From positions 26,256-90,255 of the forward strand of contig DATBZF010000018.1 in the NCBI GenBank assembly GCA_036513315.1: a stretch of 64,000 nt of DNA, written 5' to 3'. This stretch comes from Roseiarcus sp036513315. Lineage in GTDB: Bacteria > Pseudomonadota > Alphaproteobacteria > Rhizobiales > Beijerinckiaceae. Made by a program: the position numbers and the translations under genes. Below are positions 7,826 through 17,459 of the stretch, in pieces (the stretch's first letter is position 1; every line of letters starts with the position of its first letter). Under the pieces are notes generated by a model. That model searched no databases and was not told the DNA's origin. It saw nothing but the letters and a program-made list of their open reading frames with translations.

Positions 7826-9313
7826 ATGGACGCGACAGGCATGGACCGGGAGCCTCGCCGAGAGGTGCGCTTCCGGTTTCGCGGCGCGAATGTCGCCCTG
7901 AAGGATTTTGCGCCGCGGGCAACGCTGCTTGACTGGTTGCGGGAAGAGGCTGGGGCGACCGGGACCAAGGAAGGTTGCGGGGAAGGCGATTGCGGGGCTT
8001 GCACGATCGTGCTCGCCCGCAATCGGGATGGCGCGCTCACCCATGAGGCGGTCAACGCCTGCGTGTTGCTGCTCGGTCAGGTCGACGGCGCCGAACTGCT
8101 GACAGTGGAGGACCTTGCCGATGGGCGGACCCTCCATCCTGTCCAGCAGGCGATGGTCGATCAGCACGGCTCGCAATGCGGCTTCTGCACACCGGGCATC
8201 GTGATGAGCCTGTTCGCGCTCTATCATCGCAGCGAACCGGCGACCCGCGCCTCGATCTGCGACCAGCTCGCCGGCAACCTCTGCCGTTGCACCGGCTATC
8301 GGCCGATCGTCGAGGCTGCGCTGGACACCTGCGTCGGCGCGCCCGCCGATCGGTTTGCCGCTGAGGCAGAGGCCAGGGCGCAAGCGCTGGCGGACATTGT
8401 CGACGAAAGAGACGTCTTCGTCGGCGACGAGAGCGCCTTTTTCGCGGCGCCCGCCAGCGAGCTTGCGCTAGCGGAGCTCTACGATAGCCACCGCGATGCG
8501 ATCCTGCTCGGCGGCGCCACGGACGTCGGCCTGTGGATCACCAAAATTCTGCGCGATCCCCGCAAGATCATCTGGCTCGGTCGCGTCGCCGGTCTCGACC
8601 GGATGGAGACGTCGGCTGAAGGGCTGGATATTTATGCAACGACGAGCCTTGAGCGCGCCATGCCGAGGCTGGCCGAAATTCATCCCGATCTCGGCGAAAT
8701 CATGCGCCGTTTTGGATCGGCGCAGGTGCGCGTTTCGGGCACCGTCGGGGGCAATATCGCCAACGGCTCCCCGATCGGCGACTTGCCGCCTGCGCTGATC
8801 GCGTTGGGCGCCGCCGTGGAACTGCGGCGCGGCGAAGTCTCACGGGTTCTGCCGCTGGAGGATTTCTTCATCGCCTATGGCAAGCAGGATCGGGCGCCGG
8901 GAGAATATGTGCGCCGCATTCATGCTCCTAAACTGAAGGCGAACCAGAATTACCGCGCCTTCAAAGTGTCGAAGCGCTTTGACGAGGATATTTCGGCTGT
9001 CATGAGCGGCTTCCGCTTCACGCTGGACGGGCGGCGCATCATTGAGGCGCGCATCGCCTATGGCGGCATGGCCGCCACGCCGAAGCGGGCGAGCGGCGCT
9101 GAAAAGGCGCTGATCGGCGCCGACCTCGACGATCCGACAAGCTGGAGCGCCGCCATCGCCGCTATCGGCAGCGACTATTCGCCTCTCACCGACATGCGCG
9201 CGACATCGGCCTATCGTTCGCGCGTCGCCGCCAATCTTCTCATGAAGGCGCTGCTTGAAGTCGCCGGCGCGTCGAGCGCGACCCGCATCGGAGGCCTCCA
9301 TGCCGCCGAGTGA
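7826..9313 (+). CDS. xdhA: Xanthine dehydrogenase small subunit (Fe-S/FAD)
   Basis: 495 residues. XdhA carries electrons from the molybdenum subunit to NAD+ through two [2Fe-2S] clusters and FAD. The plant-type ferredoxin cysteines are C51, C56, C59 and C79 (CGEGDCGAC); the second cluster uses C118, C121, C153 and C155 (CGFCTPG, CRCTGYRP). The FAD-binding domain follows from about residue 190 (LLGGATDVGLW, GGNIANGSPIGDLPP), then the CO-dehydrogenase flavoprotein C-terminal domain. The ATG at 7826 was preferred to one at 7787 because GAGGGAGAA lies just upstream. Its end overlaps xdhB by 14 bp. Confidence 0.95.
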   Translation: MDATGMDREPRREVRFRFRGANVALKDFAPRATLLDWLREEAGATGTKEGCGEGDCGACTIVLARNRDGALTHEAVNACVLLLGQVDGAELLTVEDLADGRTLHPVQQAMVDQHGSQCGFCTPGIVMSLFALYHRSEPATRASICDQLAGNLCRCTGYRPIVEAALDTCVGAPADRFAAEAEARAQALADIVDERDVFVGDESAFFAAPASELALAELYDSHRDAILLGGATDVGLWITKILRDPRKIIWLGRVAGLDRMETSAEGLDIYATTSLERAMPRLAEIHPDLGEIMRRFGSAQVRVSGTVGGNIANGSPIGDLPPALIALGAAVELRRGEVSRVLPLEDFFIAYGKQDRAPGEYVRRIHAPKLKANQNYRAFKVSKRFDEDISAVMSGFRFTLDGRRIIEARIAYGGMAATPKRASGAEKALIGADLDDPTSWSAAIAAIGSDYSPLTDMRATSAYRSRVAANLLMKALLEVAGASSATRIGGLHAAE

Positions 9314-11627
9314 AACCACCACGATCCCGCGCGTTCCGCTCGAAAAGGAAACCGCGGTCGTCCACAAGCCGCTAACCCACGATTCGGCGCGTCTCCATGT
9401 GAGCGGCGCGGCGACCTATATCGACGATATTCGCGAGCCGACCGGCACGCTGCATATCGCGATCGGCCTTGCCGACAAGGCGGCGGGAACGCTTCGCGGG
9501 CTCGATCTCGCCGCGGTGCGCGCCGCCAAAGGCGTCGTCGCGGTGCTTACAGCGGCTGACATCCCCGGCAAGAACGACATCGCCCCCGCTTTCGCCGACG
9601 AGCCTCTTTTCGCCGACAAGGAGATCATCTTCCACAATCAGGCGGTTTTCGCTGTCGTCGCGCGGTCTCGTGACGAGGCGCGCCGCGCCGCTCGGCTCGC
9701 CAGGATCGATATTGCTGAGGCGGAGCCGGCGATCACGATCGCCGATGCGCTGGAGACGGGCGGGCGCGTGCTGCCCGATTATGAGTTCGGGCGCGGCGAC
9801 CCCGCCGCCGCGTATGGGCGCGCGCCACGGCGGCTCGAAGGCGTACTGCAAATCGGCGGCCAGGAGCATTTCTACCTCGAGGGACAGGCCGCTCTCGCCA
9901 TCCCCGGCGAGGCACGGGAAATGCTGGTTCATTCCTCGACGCAGGACCCGACCGAAGTCCAGCATATCGTCGCGCGCATCCTCGCCATTCCCGACGCGTT
10001 CGTGACGGTCGAGACGCGGCGCATGGGCGGCGCCTTCGGCGGCAAGGAAAGCCAGGCCTGCGCCTGGGCGGCGATCGCCGCTCTTGGCGCTGTCGTCACG
10101 GGAAAGCCCTGCAAGGTGCGGCTCGACCGCGATGACGATTTCGCTTTGACCGGCAAGCGCCACGATTTCCGCGCCGATTGGCGCGTCGGTTACGACGAGA
10201 ACGGCGTCGTCAGCGCCTATGATGTCATGCTCAATGCGCGCTGCGGCTGTTCGGCCGATCTGTCGCTTGGCGTCGTCGACCGCTCGATGTTCCACGCCGC
10301 CAACGCTTATTGGCTGCCCGATGTGAAAGTCGCCTCGCGCCGTCTGAAGACCAACACCGTATCCAACACCGCTTTCCGCGGCTTCGGCGGCCCGCAAGGC
10401 ATGTTGGCGATCGAGCGTGTGATGGATGCGATCGCCCATGAACGCGGGCTCGATCCGCTCGACGTGCGCAAGGCCAATTTCTACCGTCCTGGCGGCGACA
10501 AGACGCCGTTCGGCCAGACGGTCGAGGATATGACGACGCTGCCTTCGATGATCGAGGAGATCGAGCTTTCCTCGGATTATCGGGCGCGGCGGCGCGCGAT
10601 CGAGGCGTTCAATGCGCGCAGCCCCTACATCAAGCGCGGCATCGCGCTGACGCCGGTGAAATTCGGCATCTCCTTCACGCTGATCCATCTCAATCAGGCC
10701 GGAGCGCTCGTCCATGTCTATACCGACGGGTCGATCCATCTCAATCACGGCGGCACCGAGATGGGGCAGGGGCTGTTCACCAAAGTGGCGCAGGTGGTGG
10801 CCGAGGAATTCGGCGTGCCGATCGACTTCGTGCGCATCACCGCGACCAACACCGCCAAAGTGCCGAACGCCTCGCCGACCGCCGCTTCCTCGGGCTCCGA
10901 CATCAACGGCATGGCGGCGCAGGTCGGCGCGCGCGAGATCAAGCGGCGCATGGTCGAATTCGCCTGCGCGCATTGGGGCGTTACCGCCGAGGAGATCGTC
11001 TTTCGCGACGGCCTCGTGTTGATCGGCAACAAGTCGATGTCGTTTGGCGAACTCGCCAAGACCTGCCGGTTGAACCGCGTGCAGCTCTCTGCCGCCGGCT
11101 TTTACAGGACGCCTGTTATCACCTGGGACCGCGCGACCGCGACCGGCCGGCCGTTTCTCTATTTCGCTTTCGGCGCATCCTGCTCCGAGGTCGTCATCGA
11201 CACTCTGACCGGCGAGATGAAAGTCGAGCGGGTCGATATTCTCCACGACGTCGGCTCGTCGCTCAATCCGGCGCTCGATATCGGTCAGGTCGAGGGCGGC
11301 TTCGTGCAGGGCATGGGTTGGTTGACGACCGAGGAACTGGTGTTCGATCCTAAGGGGCGCCTCGCAACCCATGCGCCGGCGACCTACAAGATCCCGGTCG
11401 CCTCCGACATTCCCGCCGATTTTCGCACCAGGCTGCATATGCAGCCGAACCCGGTCGCCACTATCTATCGCTCAAAGGCGGTCGGCGAGCCGCCGCTGAT
11501 GCTGCCGATTTCAGTCTATTGCGCGATCCTCGATGCGGTGCATTCGATCAAACCGGGATCGCAGCCTAAACTCGAAGCGCCGTGTACGCCGGAGGCGATT
11601 TTGAATGCAATTCAGTCAATTAGCTGA
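9300..11627 (+). CDS. xdhB: Xanthine dehydrogenase large subunit (molybdopterin-binding)
   Basis: 775 residues. It holds the molybdenum cofactor and hydroxylates hypoxanthine to xanthine and xanthine to urate. Visible motifs are GGAFGGKE and FRGFGGPQ, EMGQGLFTK in the cofactor domain, and VGEPPLML near the C-terminus, whose Glu is the catalytic base in the family. The ATG at 9300 lies inside the end of xdhA (14-bp overlap), so the two are translationally coupled. Length and two-subunit split match the Rhodobacter-type XdhAB. The product urate would feed into the pathway that includes uraH at 39.9 kb; no uricase lies in the window. Confidence 0.95.
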   Translation: MPPSETTTIPRVPLEKETAVVHKPLTHDSARLHVSGAATYIDDIREPTGTLHIAIGLADKAAGTLRGLDLAAVRAAKGVVAVLTAADIPGKNDIAPAFADEPLFADKEIIFHNQAVFAVVARSRDEARRAARLARIDIAEAEPAITIADALETGGRVLPDYEFGRGDPAAAYGRAPRRLEGVLQIGGQEHFYLEGQAALAIPGEAREMLVHSSTQDPTEVQHIVARILAIPDAFVTVETRRMGGAFGGKESQACAWAAIAALGAVVTGKPCKVRLDRDDDFALTGKRHDFRADWRVGYDENGVVSAYDVMLNARCGCSADLSLGVVDRSMFHAANAYWLPDVKVASRRLKTNTVSNTAFRGFGGPQGMLAIERVMDAIAHERGLDPLDVRKANFYRPGGDKTPFGQTVEDMTTLPSMIEEIELSSDYRARRRAIEAFNARSPYIKRGIALTPVKFGISFTLIHLNQAGALVHVYTDGSIHLNHGGTEMGQGLFTKVAQVVAEEFGVPIDFVRITATNTAKVPNASPTAASSGSDINGMAAQVGAREIKRRMVEFACAHWGVTAEEIVFRDGLVLIGNKSMSFGELAKTCRLNRVQLSAAGFYRTPVITWDRATATGRPFLYFAFGASCSEVVIDTLTGEMKVERVDILHDVGSSLNPALDIGQVEGGFVQGMGWLTTEELVFDPKGRLATHAPATYKIPVASDIPADFRTRLHMQPNPVATIYRSKAVGEPPLMLPISVYCAILDAVHSIKPGSQPKLEAPCTPEAILNAIQSIS

Positions 11628-11680
11628 TAGCTGGTCAGCCATATTGACCCTTTGTGAAGGGGAGGCTGAAGCGATTTTTC

Positions 11681-12625
11681 ATGCTGCCGTTTAATCGTCT
11701 GGTCGAGGCGCTCGAGGCCGAAGGGGCCGGCGCGCTGATCAGCCTCGTCAAGGCCGAAGGGTCGAGCCCGCGCGAGAGCGGCGCACGCATGGTCGTGCGG
11801 CCGTCCGGCGCCTTCAACGGCACGATCGGCGGCGGCGCCCTCGAATGGGACGCGCTGCGCGCCGCGCTTGGGGCATTGTCGGCGGGCCGCGGCGCCCCGT
11901 TGCGGCGAACGGTGTCGCTGGGCCCCGATCTCGCGCAATGCTGCGGCGGCCGTGTGCATTGGCTGATTGAGACATTCGATGCGCGCGACGCCAAGAATTT
12001 GGCCGTCCTCGCCGCGGCCGAGCGCGCCGGGCCATTCGTCGCGGAAGCGCATAAGACGCTGGATGGACGCTTTCAGCGGACGGTCCTTGCATGGCCTGGC
12101 GGCGGTGAGCAGGGCGAAAAGATCGAAGTCCTGCCCGACGGCGGCTTGCGCGAACGTTTCGCCGACACGGAAACCAGGCTCTATCTGTTCGGCGCCGGCC
12201 ATGTCGGACGCGCCTTGATTCTGGCTTTGGCGCCGCTGCCGTTCAGGACGCGCTGGATCGATCCGCGCCGCGAGACTTTCCCGCAGCGCGCGCCCGCCAA
12301 TGTCGCGATGGTTCACGCGACCGATCCCGTCGCCGAACTCCTCGCCGCGCCGTCCGGCGCGCAAGTGCTGGTGATGACCCATTCGCATCCGCTCGATCTC
12401 GCCATTGTCAGCGAGGCGCTGCGCCAGCAGCGTTTCTCCTTCGTCGGCCTGATCGGTTCGGCGACCAAGCGCGCGCGGTTCCTCAGCCAGATGCGCGCCG
12501 CCGGCCTTTCAGAGGAAGCTTTGGCGCGGCTTACCTGCCCGATCGGCCTGCCCGGCGTCGAGGGCAAGGAGCCCGCCGTCATCGCCGCCGCCATCGCCGC
12601 GCAATTGCTGATCGCGCGGGGGTAG
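11681..12625 (+). CDS. xdhC: Xanthine dehydrogenase accessory protein XdhC
   Basis: 314 residues. XdhC binds molybdenum cofactor, helps its terminal sulfuration, and inserts it into XdhB. The N-terminal XdhC/CoxI domain has EGSSPRESGARMVV and GTIGGGALEW; the C-terminal Rossmann domain has LFGAGHVGRAL. It lies 53 bp after xdhB as the third gene of the operon. The ATG at 11681 is preferred; a GTG at 11654 would add nine residues. GGGGAGG at 11659-11665 is rather distant from the ATG, so the exact start is not certain. Confidence 0.9.
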   Translation: MLPFNRLVEALEAEGAGALISLVKAEGSSPRESGARMVVRPSGAFNGTIGGGALEWDALRAALGALSAGRGAPLRRTVSLGPDLAQCCGGRVHWLIETFDARDAKNLAVLAAAERAGPFVAEAHKTLDGRFQRTVLAWPGGGEQGEKIEVLPDGGLRERFADTETRLYLFGAGHVGRALILALAPLPFRTRWIDPRRETFPQRAPANVAMVHATDPVAELLAAPSGAQVLVMTHSHPLDLAIVSEALRQQRFSFVGLIGSATKRARFLSQMRAAGLSEEALARLTCPIGLPGVEGKEPAVIAAAIAAQLLIARG

Positions 12626-12686
12626 GGGACTTCGCGCGATCTGGTTGGTCTGGTCGACCGGATTCCTCGACGCCAAGGCGACCGTT

Positions 12687-14153
12687 TCAAACGCGAGAGC
12701 GCAGAGCCGCGCGGCGCGCGGCGACTGCGGTGATGAACGCCGCATGACTCCAGGCGAGATTTTTTGCGGAAGTCTGCTGTCCGGTCGCGCCATCGAATTG
12801 TTCCGATAAATCTCCGGAGGCCGGTGTGTAAGCGCGAACGGTCGCCATGAAACTGTCGCCTCGCTTCAGCAGTGCGTCAAAGGCGCCGGGAGCATCGAGC
12901 GCCTGTTCGGCGCCGACAAGGGCCTTAATTGATGAGAGGTCGTCGGGCGACAGGCTATTGGTTCGGATGCGGCGCGCCACAGCGCCCGCCAGCGAGAAGA
13001 AAAACTCCGCCGCCGCCAGCGTCGAAAAATAATAGGCGCCGCCGCTGTAATAGACATCGCCCTGATATCGGCCCATCGCCGCGCCGCGATCTCCGGGCAA
13101 AGAGCGATTGATCGGATAGGCCCCGGCGAACAGATGCTCGAGCCGCGCCAGCGTCGCCTGGGCCTTCGGATCGGAGACGCTATGGGGACCGTCTTGCCGC
13201 CGCGCGTGAATCACCGCGAGTATGACAGCGATATCAAGCTCTTTCTGCGAGCTTCCCGCCGCCACGCCAATGCGACTGAGATAGAAGCCCTTGCCGGCGT
13301 CCCAATGGCCGTCAAGCTCGTCGGCGATTTCGCGCGAAGCCCTCCAGTAAGCGCCAGCACGCTGGGCATCGCCCATTAGCACGAACCATTGCGCGCCGTC
13401 GGCGAGCGCCGCCTGTTGGACGAGGCGCGTGTAATAATGATGGCCGCTCTCTTCTTCCCAGATGTCGAATGATGGTTTGCGCCAATGGCGGTGCGTGAAC
13501 GCCAGATCGGCTTCGATAAGGCGTCGCGCCGCGTCGCGCGCTTCGTCCTCGTCAAAGACGGACGTGGGCCAGAAACGCAGCATCGCGAGCGCGCGAAGGG
13601 CAGGCCCGTCATGCTGCGGCCGCGCCCATTTTGTAACATCCAGCGTGCCGTCCGGATTGAAGCGCGTTTCGCCAGAAATCCTGCCGCCGAAAGCCTCGCT
13701 CAATTCGCGCGTCGGGCGCATGTATTGCTGAAATTTGGGATCGGGCGCCAGCCCGGCGCCGCCGCTCGTCACCACGGCGCGTCCGTCGAGATCGCCGAGC
13801 GCGAGACTGAAGCGGATAAAATCCTCGACGCATGCGTGCAAGCCGGGATCGCCGGCGCCGCCCTCGATCAGCGTCCGCACCGCGTCGATGACGACGGCGG
13901 AATCGCGCAGCCAATGGAAGAAATAATCGGGATCGGGATCATAGGCGGCGATGACGGGCGAGGCGAGCACCGATCCCCTGGCGGGTCTGATCGTCTGCCC
14001 GAAGCCAGGCCGTTCCTTGACGAGATGAACCGCCGAGATGCTTTGCAGCATCGCCGCCGCCGACAAGCCATATTGCCGATCCATCCACTCGGCGAGCGAG
14101 GCGCCGGCGGCGTGTAATGTCGCGCCGCCGTTCGTTGAACCTTCTCCAGGCAT
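12687..14153 (-). CDS. Glucoamylase-type glycoside hydrolase, family GH15
   Basis: 488 residues. GH15 enzymes release glucose from non-reducing ends of alpha-glucans with inversion; some act on trehalose or dextran. The landmark YDPDPDYFFHWLRDSA is at residues 71-86. The general acid region reads FDIWEEESG (E233/E234) and the general base region LSEQFDG (E451), so both catalytic glutamates are present. No signal peptide is visible, suggesting a cytoplasmic enzyme, unlike secreted fungal glucoamylases. It is the third gene of an operon, 12 bp after the GH144-like gene. Whether the natural substrate is an alpha-glucan or something related to its beta-glucan neighbours is unknown. Confidence 0.85.
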   Translation of the reverse strand: MPGEGSTNGGATLHAAGASLAEWMDRQYGLSAAAMLQSISAVHLVKERPGFGQTIRPARGSVLASPVIAAYDPDPDYFFHWLRDSAVVIDAVRTLIEGGAGDPGLHACVEDFIRFSLALGDLDGRAVVTSGGAGLAPDPKFQQYMRPTRELSEAFGGRISGETRFNPDGTLDVTKWARPQHDGPALRALAMLRFWPTSVFDEDEARDAARRLIEADLAFTHRHWRKPSFDIWEEESGHHYYTRLVQQAALADGAQWFVLMGDAQRAGAYWRASREIADELDGHWDAGKGFYLSRIGVAAGSSQKELDIAVILAVIHARRQDGPHSVSDPKAQATLARLEHLFAGAYPINRSLPGDRGAAMGRYQGDVYYSGGAYYFSTLAAAEFFFSLAGAVARRIRTNSLSPDDLSSIKALVGAEQALDAPGAFDALLKRGDSFMATVRAYTPASGDLSEQFDGATGQQTSAKNLAWSHAAFITAVAARRAALRSRV

Positions 14154-14165
14154 CGGCGGATCCGT

Positions 14166-15470
14166 TCAGGTGAGGTGCGGGCTCTCAAAACCAAGCCGCC
14201 TGAGCCCGGTCTGCACGTCGGGGTCTTTCATGAATAACTTCCAAAGCAATCCGGACCGGTGGTTTTCCATCATTGCGACGATGGGCCCCTGATCGATGGC
14301 GAGACATGTCCTGGCGTACCAATTCTGGCTTTCGCTGAAAGCGTCGGTGAAGCCATAACGGTCCCATATTTTTTCGCCGAGGACTTCGTAGAAGTAGCGC
14401 AGAGCGCGCATCGCCTGTTCGGGCGCGTAGGGAAAGCTGGATAGCGCCGCTGTCGGGGAAATCACGCCATTGTCGTTGTCGGGCGCATGCGCGGCATAGC
14501 CGGCCGGATCGTCGCTCGCCGTCAACCCCCAGCATGAGGGACCATAGCCCTTGTGGCCGTGCGGATTACGGATGCAATGTTCGTAATTGATCAGCGTGTG
14601 CTGCACGTTCTGGCGCCAATAATCCGCATATCTGTCCTTGAGGCCGCGCGGGTCGAGCCCGCAGAACGAATATTGGCTGAAGAACAGAGGCCCGCCAAAA
14701 TCAGGACCGATCGGCAGTTCGATATCGTAGTAGCGGCGGCGATTGTCGAAGGCGCGGCCTTGCGCCCAGCCCTTATGATAGACGACCGGCTCGATCGGAA
14801 AAGTAGGCGAGGCGGCGGCGATGATATAAGTGATGAGACATTCGTTCCAGCCTCGGATTTCCGCGTCGAGGTTCCAGCCGTTGTTGGGGCTCCAGTGCCA
14901 GGTGAGCACATTGCGTCCCCCCTGCGTATGCCAATTCCATTCGGCGTTGCGCCACATCCAGCCGATGTGGTCATGCAGGCTCTTCTCCGCCGGCGCGTCG
15001 CCGTCGAAATATTGCCGTGCGCAAAGCAGCCCCTGGAACAAATAGGAACTCTCGACAATGTCGCTGCCGTCGTCCTTCTGGCCGAGCGGCATTGTCGCGC
15101 CGGTGCGGGCGTCCATGAAGTGAGGAAACAGGCCATGATAGCAGGTCGCCTTTTCCAGCCAGCCGACTAGCTTGGCGAGGCGCTCGATCGCTTCATCTCG
15201 TTTGATCCAGCCGCGCTCAACGCCCACGATGATCGCCATAATGCCGAAACCCGTGCCGCCGATGCCAAGGCGGCCATCGGTCGGCTCCCCGGAAAGCTGA
15301 ATGCGGTCCGGGGCAAGGCCGCTGGCGGGATGCGCGCCGTCCCAGAAGAAGCCGATCGTCTGGCGCTGGACGAGATCGAACAAGGCTTCGTTGGCGAGCG
15401 CCGCATGCGGCCGCGCATGCGACTTGCCCTTTTCGGCGACGCGTTTTTTTTGAAGCGGCATGGCGATCAT
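14166..15470 (-). CDS. Glucoamylase-domain (PF10091/GH144-like) glucan hydrolase
   Basis: 434 residues, the size of stand-alone glycoamylase-domain proteins. The best-known members are GH144 endo-beta-1,2-glucanases; the same domain is part of cyclic beta-1,2-glucan synthase. Recognisable motifs include QTIGFFWDGAHP, GTGFGIMAI, DGSDIVESSYLFQGLL, WNWHTQGG and ATFPIEP-like SPTFPIEPVVYHKGW. The N-terminus is polar and basic (MIAMPLQKKRVAEKGKS) with no signal peptide, so the enzyme is probably cytoplasmic. The ATG overlaps the transporter stop by 4 bp, which supports this start and translational coupling. Beta-1,2-glucan as substrate is inference from family and from the neighbouring GH3 enzyme. 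Confidence 0.72.
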   Translation of the reverse strand: MIAMPLQKKRVAEKGKSHARPHAALANEALFDLVQRQTIGFFWDGAHPASGLAPDRIQLSGEPTDGRLGIGGTGFGIMAIIVGVERGWIKRDEAIERLAKLVGWLEKATCYHGLFPHFMDARTGATMPLGQKDDGSDIVESSYLFQGLLCARQYFDGDAPAEKSLHDHIGWMWRNAEWNWHTQGGRNVLTWHWSPNNGWNLDAEIRGWNECLITYIIAAASPTFPIEPVVYHKGWAQGRAFDNRRRYYDIELPIGPDFGGPLFFSQYSFCGLDPRGLKDRYADYWRQNVQHTLINYEHCIRNPHGHKGYGPSCWGLTASDDPAGYAAHAPDNDNGVISPTAALSSFPYAPEQAMRALRYFYEVLGEKIWDRYGFTDAFSESQNWYARTCLAIDQGPIVAMMENHRSGLLWKLFMKDPDVQTGLRRLGFESPHLT

Positions 15471-17380
15471 CCTATTGGGCCGGGCGCCGATTCGGCGTGA
15501 ACGGCAGGTTCGCGCGGCGCCCCGGCGGTCGGCGGTGGAGAGGAGCGATCAGACGGGCCTTCCGGCATTTTGATCAGGCGCAGCCTATGCGTCGAAAATC
15601 CCTCGCTGAGATCGCGATGGCCGAGGTTGATGACGCCCGCTTGCGCCAGTTCGTTGTCGAAGAGAGCGAGGATTATCTTGCAATCCCCTTCGTCGAGGGA
15701 ATCCAGAGCCTGATCGATGCATATCCAGCGCGGCTTGTGCAACAACAGGCGCGCGAAAGCGAGGCGCTGCGCTTCATCGCCCGTCAGCTCATTGTCCCAG
15801 TTTGCGCTGCGATCGAGCGCCGACGACAATCGTCCGAGCGCGACGCGTTCGCAGGCGGCGATCAGATCCGGATCGCCGAACGCTGTCGCCGGCGAGGGAT
15901 AGGCGAGGGTCTCCCGCAGCGTCCCGAGCGGCATATAAGGGCGTTGCGGCATGAACATGATTTCTTCGGACAAAGGAACGGCGATGCGGCCTGACCCCCA
16001 GAGCCACAAGCCGGCGATCGCGCGGAACAAGGTCGTCAGGTTCACGCCGGTCTCGGCGGTGATGAGCACATGTTCGCCGCGCGCGATTTCGACATGCGCC
16101 TCGTCAAACGTTCCGGAACCGGCGGGAGAGACGATGTTCAAATTTTCAAAAATGATCTTTCCATCGGTTGTCCGACCATGTTCGATCCGGCCGACTTCCT
16201 CGTCGGACTTGTCCATATCGACGAGCGCGCGCCGGAACGAGGCGACGCGACGAAGGGTGGCCAGCCAATCGGCGATCGTGTTGAAATTGTCGACGAACCA
16301 GCGCAAGGATTGCTGCACTTGAGTGAAGCCGCCGGCGGCCACCATCAGACCGCCGAGCGTCAGGTCGCCGCCAAAAAAGCCCGGCGAAGCGACCAGGATC
16401 GGCGCGACGATGGCGAGCCAACCATATCCCGCCGTGATCCAGGTCAGGCGCGTCAATCCGCTAACCAATTGGCGCATGACGGCGAGCACGCCGTCGAGCT
16501 CGCGGCCGAGATGCTGCTTTTCGTCGGCCTCGCCGCCATAGACCGCGACACCGTCGGCATGTTCGTTGACGCGCACCAGCGCGAAGCGCAGATCCGCTTC
16601 GCGCGCGTAGCGCTCGGCGTTGAGCGGGATCAGAGGCCGCCCGACGCGCCAGCTCAACCAGGAACCGGTCGCCGCATAGAGCAGCGCGCACCAGACCATA
16701 TAGCCGGGGATCGAGAAGCTTTTGCCGTCGACCGAGAAAATCACCGTGCTCGAAAGGACCCACAAGACGCCGATGAAGCTGATCAGCAACAGCGAAGCCT
16801 GAAGCAGGCCGATTCCAAGATCGGTCGACAATTCGGTCAGATGCCGCGCATCCTCATGGATGCGTTGGTCCGGATTGACGCCAATCTCGCCCGCTCCGGC
16901 GAGGCGAAACGCCCGCCCGGGCGTCAACCATTGATCCAGGAGATCGCGCACCAGCCCCTCGCGCAGCTTCAGCTTCAACATCTGGTTGAGCCAATTCTGC
17001 GCAACATTCAAAGCCAGGAGCCCGGCGGCGATGACGGCGAAAACCAGAAGCTGGACGAGGAATGCGTGTAAATCCTTTCTGGCGAGCGCGTCATAGAATG
17101 GCTTGTTCCAGGCGTTCAACTTGATCTGGCCGTAAGCCGTGGCGCCGACCACGACGACGATCGCCGCTCCCAGCATGAACAGCGTCCCGCGCTGGGCCGA
17201 TGTCATGAAGGCTTGCACCATCATCGCCAGTTGGGGTCTCAGCCCTTCGCCCACCGGCTTCCGGTCGCCGCCAGGCGCGGGGGCCGCGCCGGATTGATCC
17301 GCCATAAAGCTGGGTCCGTTTCCTCTGCCGCCATTATGTCCAAAGTTCATCGCTGCGTCGGCGGTGCGCAAGCTTGTCAT
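15467..17380 (-). CDS. SbmA/BacA/YddA-like ABC transporter with degenerate ATPase domain
   Basis: 637 residues. Residues about 55-385 form a SbmA/BacA-type membrane domain (AWNKPFYDALARKD, GEIGVNPDQRIHEDA). Residues about 405-605 are a nucleotide-binding domain that has lost key residues. The Walker A region is A442-ETGVNLTT-450, with Leu448 where the essential Lys should be. After Walker B Asp556 comes Gln557 instead of the catalytic Glu, and the signature is LTGDE rather than LSGGE. The H-loop His588 remains. The codons (AAC CTG ACG, GAT CAG) confirm the changes. BacA/SbmA proteins lack this domain and use the proton gradient, so this looks intermediate. It is first in the GH144-GH15 operon. 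The first Met could also be residue 11 or 26. Confidence 0.82.
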   Translation of the reverse strand: MTSLRTADAAMNFGHNGGRGNGPSFMADQSGAAPAPGGDRKPVGEGLRPQLAMMVQAFMTSAQRGTLFMLGAAIVVVVGATAYGQIKLNAWNKPFYDALARKDLHAFLVQLLVFAVIAAGLLALNVAQNWLNQMLKLKLREGLVRDLLDQWLTPGRAFRLAGAGEIGVNPDQRIHEDARHLTELSTDLGIGLLQASLLLISFIGVLWVLSSTVIFSVDGKSFSIPGYMVWCALLYAATGSWLSWRVGRPLIPLNAERYAREADLRFALVRVNEHADGVAVYGGEADEKQHLGRELDGVLAVMRQLVSGLTRLTWITAGYGWLAIVAPILVASPGFFGGDLTLGGLMVAAGGFTQVQQSLRWFVDNFNTIADWLATLRRVASFRRALVDMDKSDEEVGRIEHGRTTDGKIIFENLNIVSPAGSGTFDEAHVEIARGEHVLITAETGVNLTTLFRAIAGLWLWGSGRIAVPLSEEIMFMPQRPYMPLGTLRETLAYPSPATAFGDPDLIAACERVALGRLSSALDRSANWDNELTGDEAQRLAFARLLLHKPRWICIDQALDSLDEGDCKIILALFDNELAQAGVINLGHRDLSEGFSTHRLRLIKMPEGPSDRSSPPPTAGAPREPAVHAESAPGPIG

Positions 17381-17459
17381 TTAGCGCATGAGAGTAGGCG
17401 GATAAACCCCTGGGTGGTAGACTGCCTTCCACTGGCGGAAAGAAGACAGGGGGGAGCCG

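Noticed and set aside
9372..11438. A 688-codon minus-strand open frame opposite xdhB
   Set aside because: It is a shadow frame; xdhB on the other strand has all expected motifs. High-GC genes often give long antisense frames.
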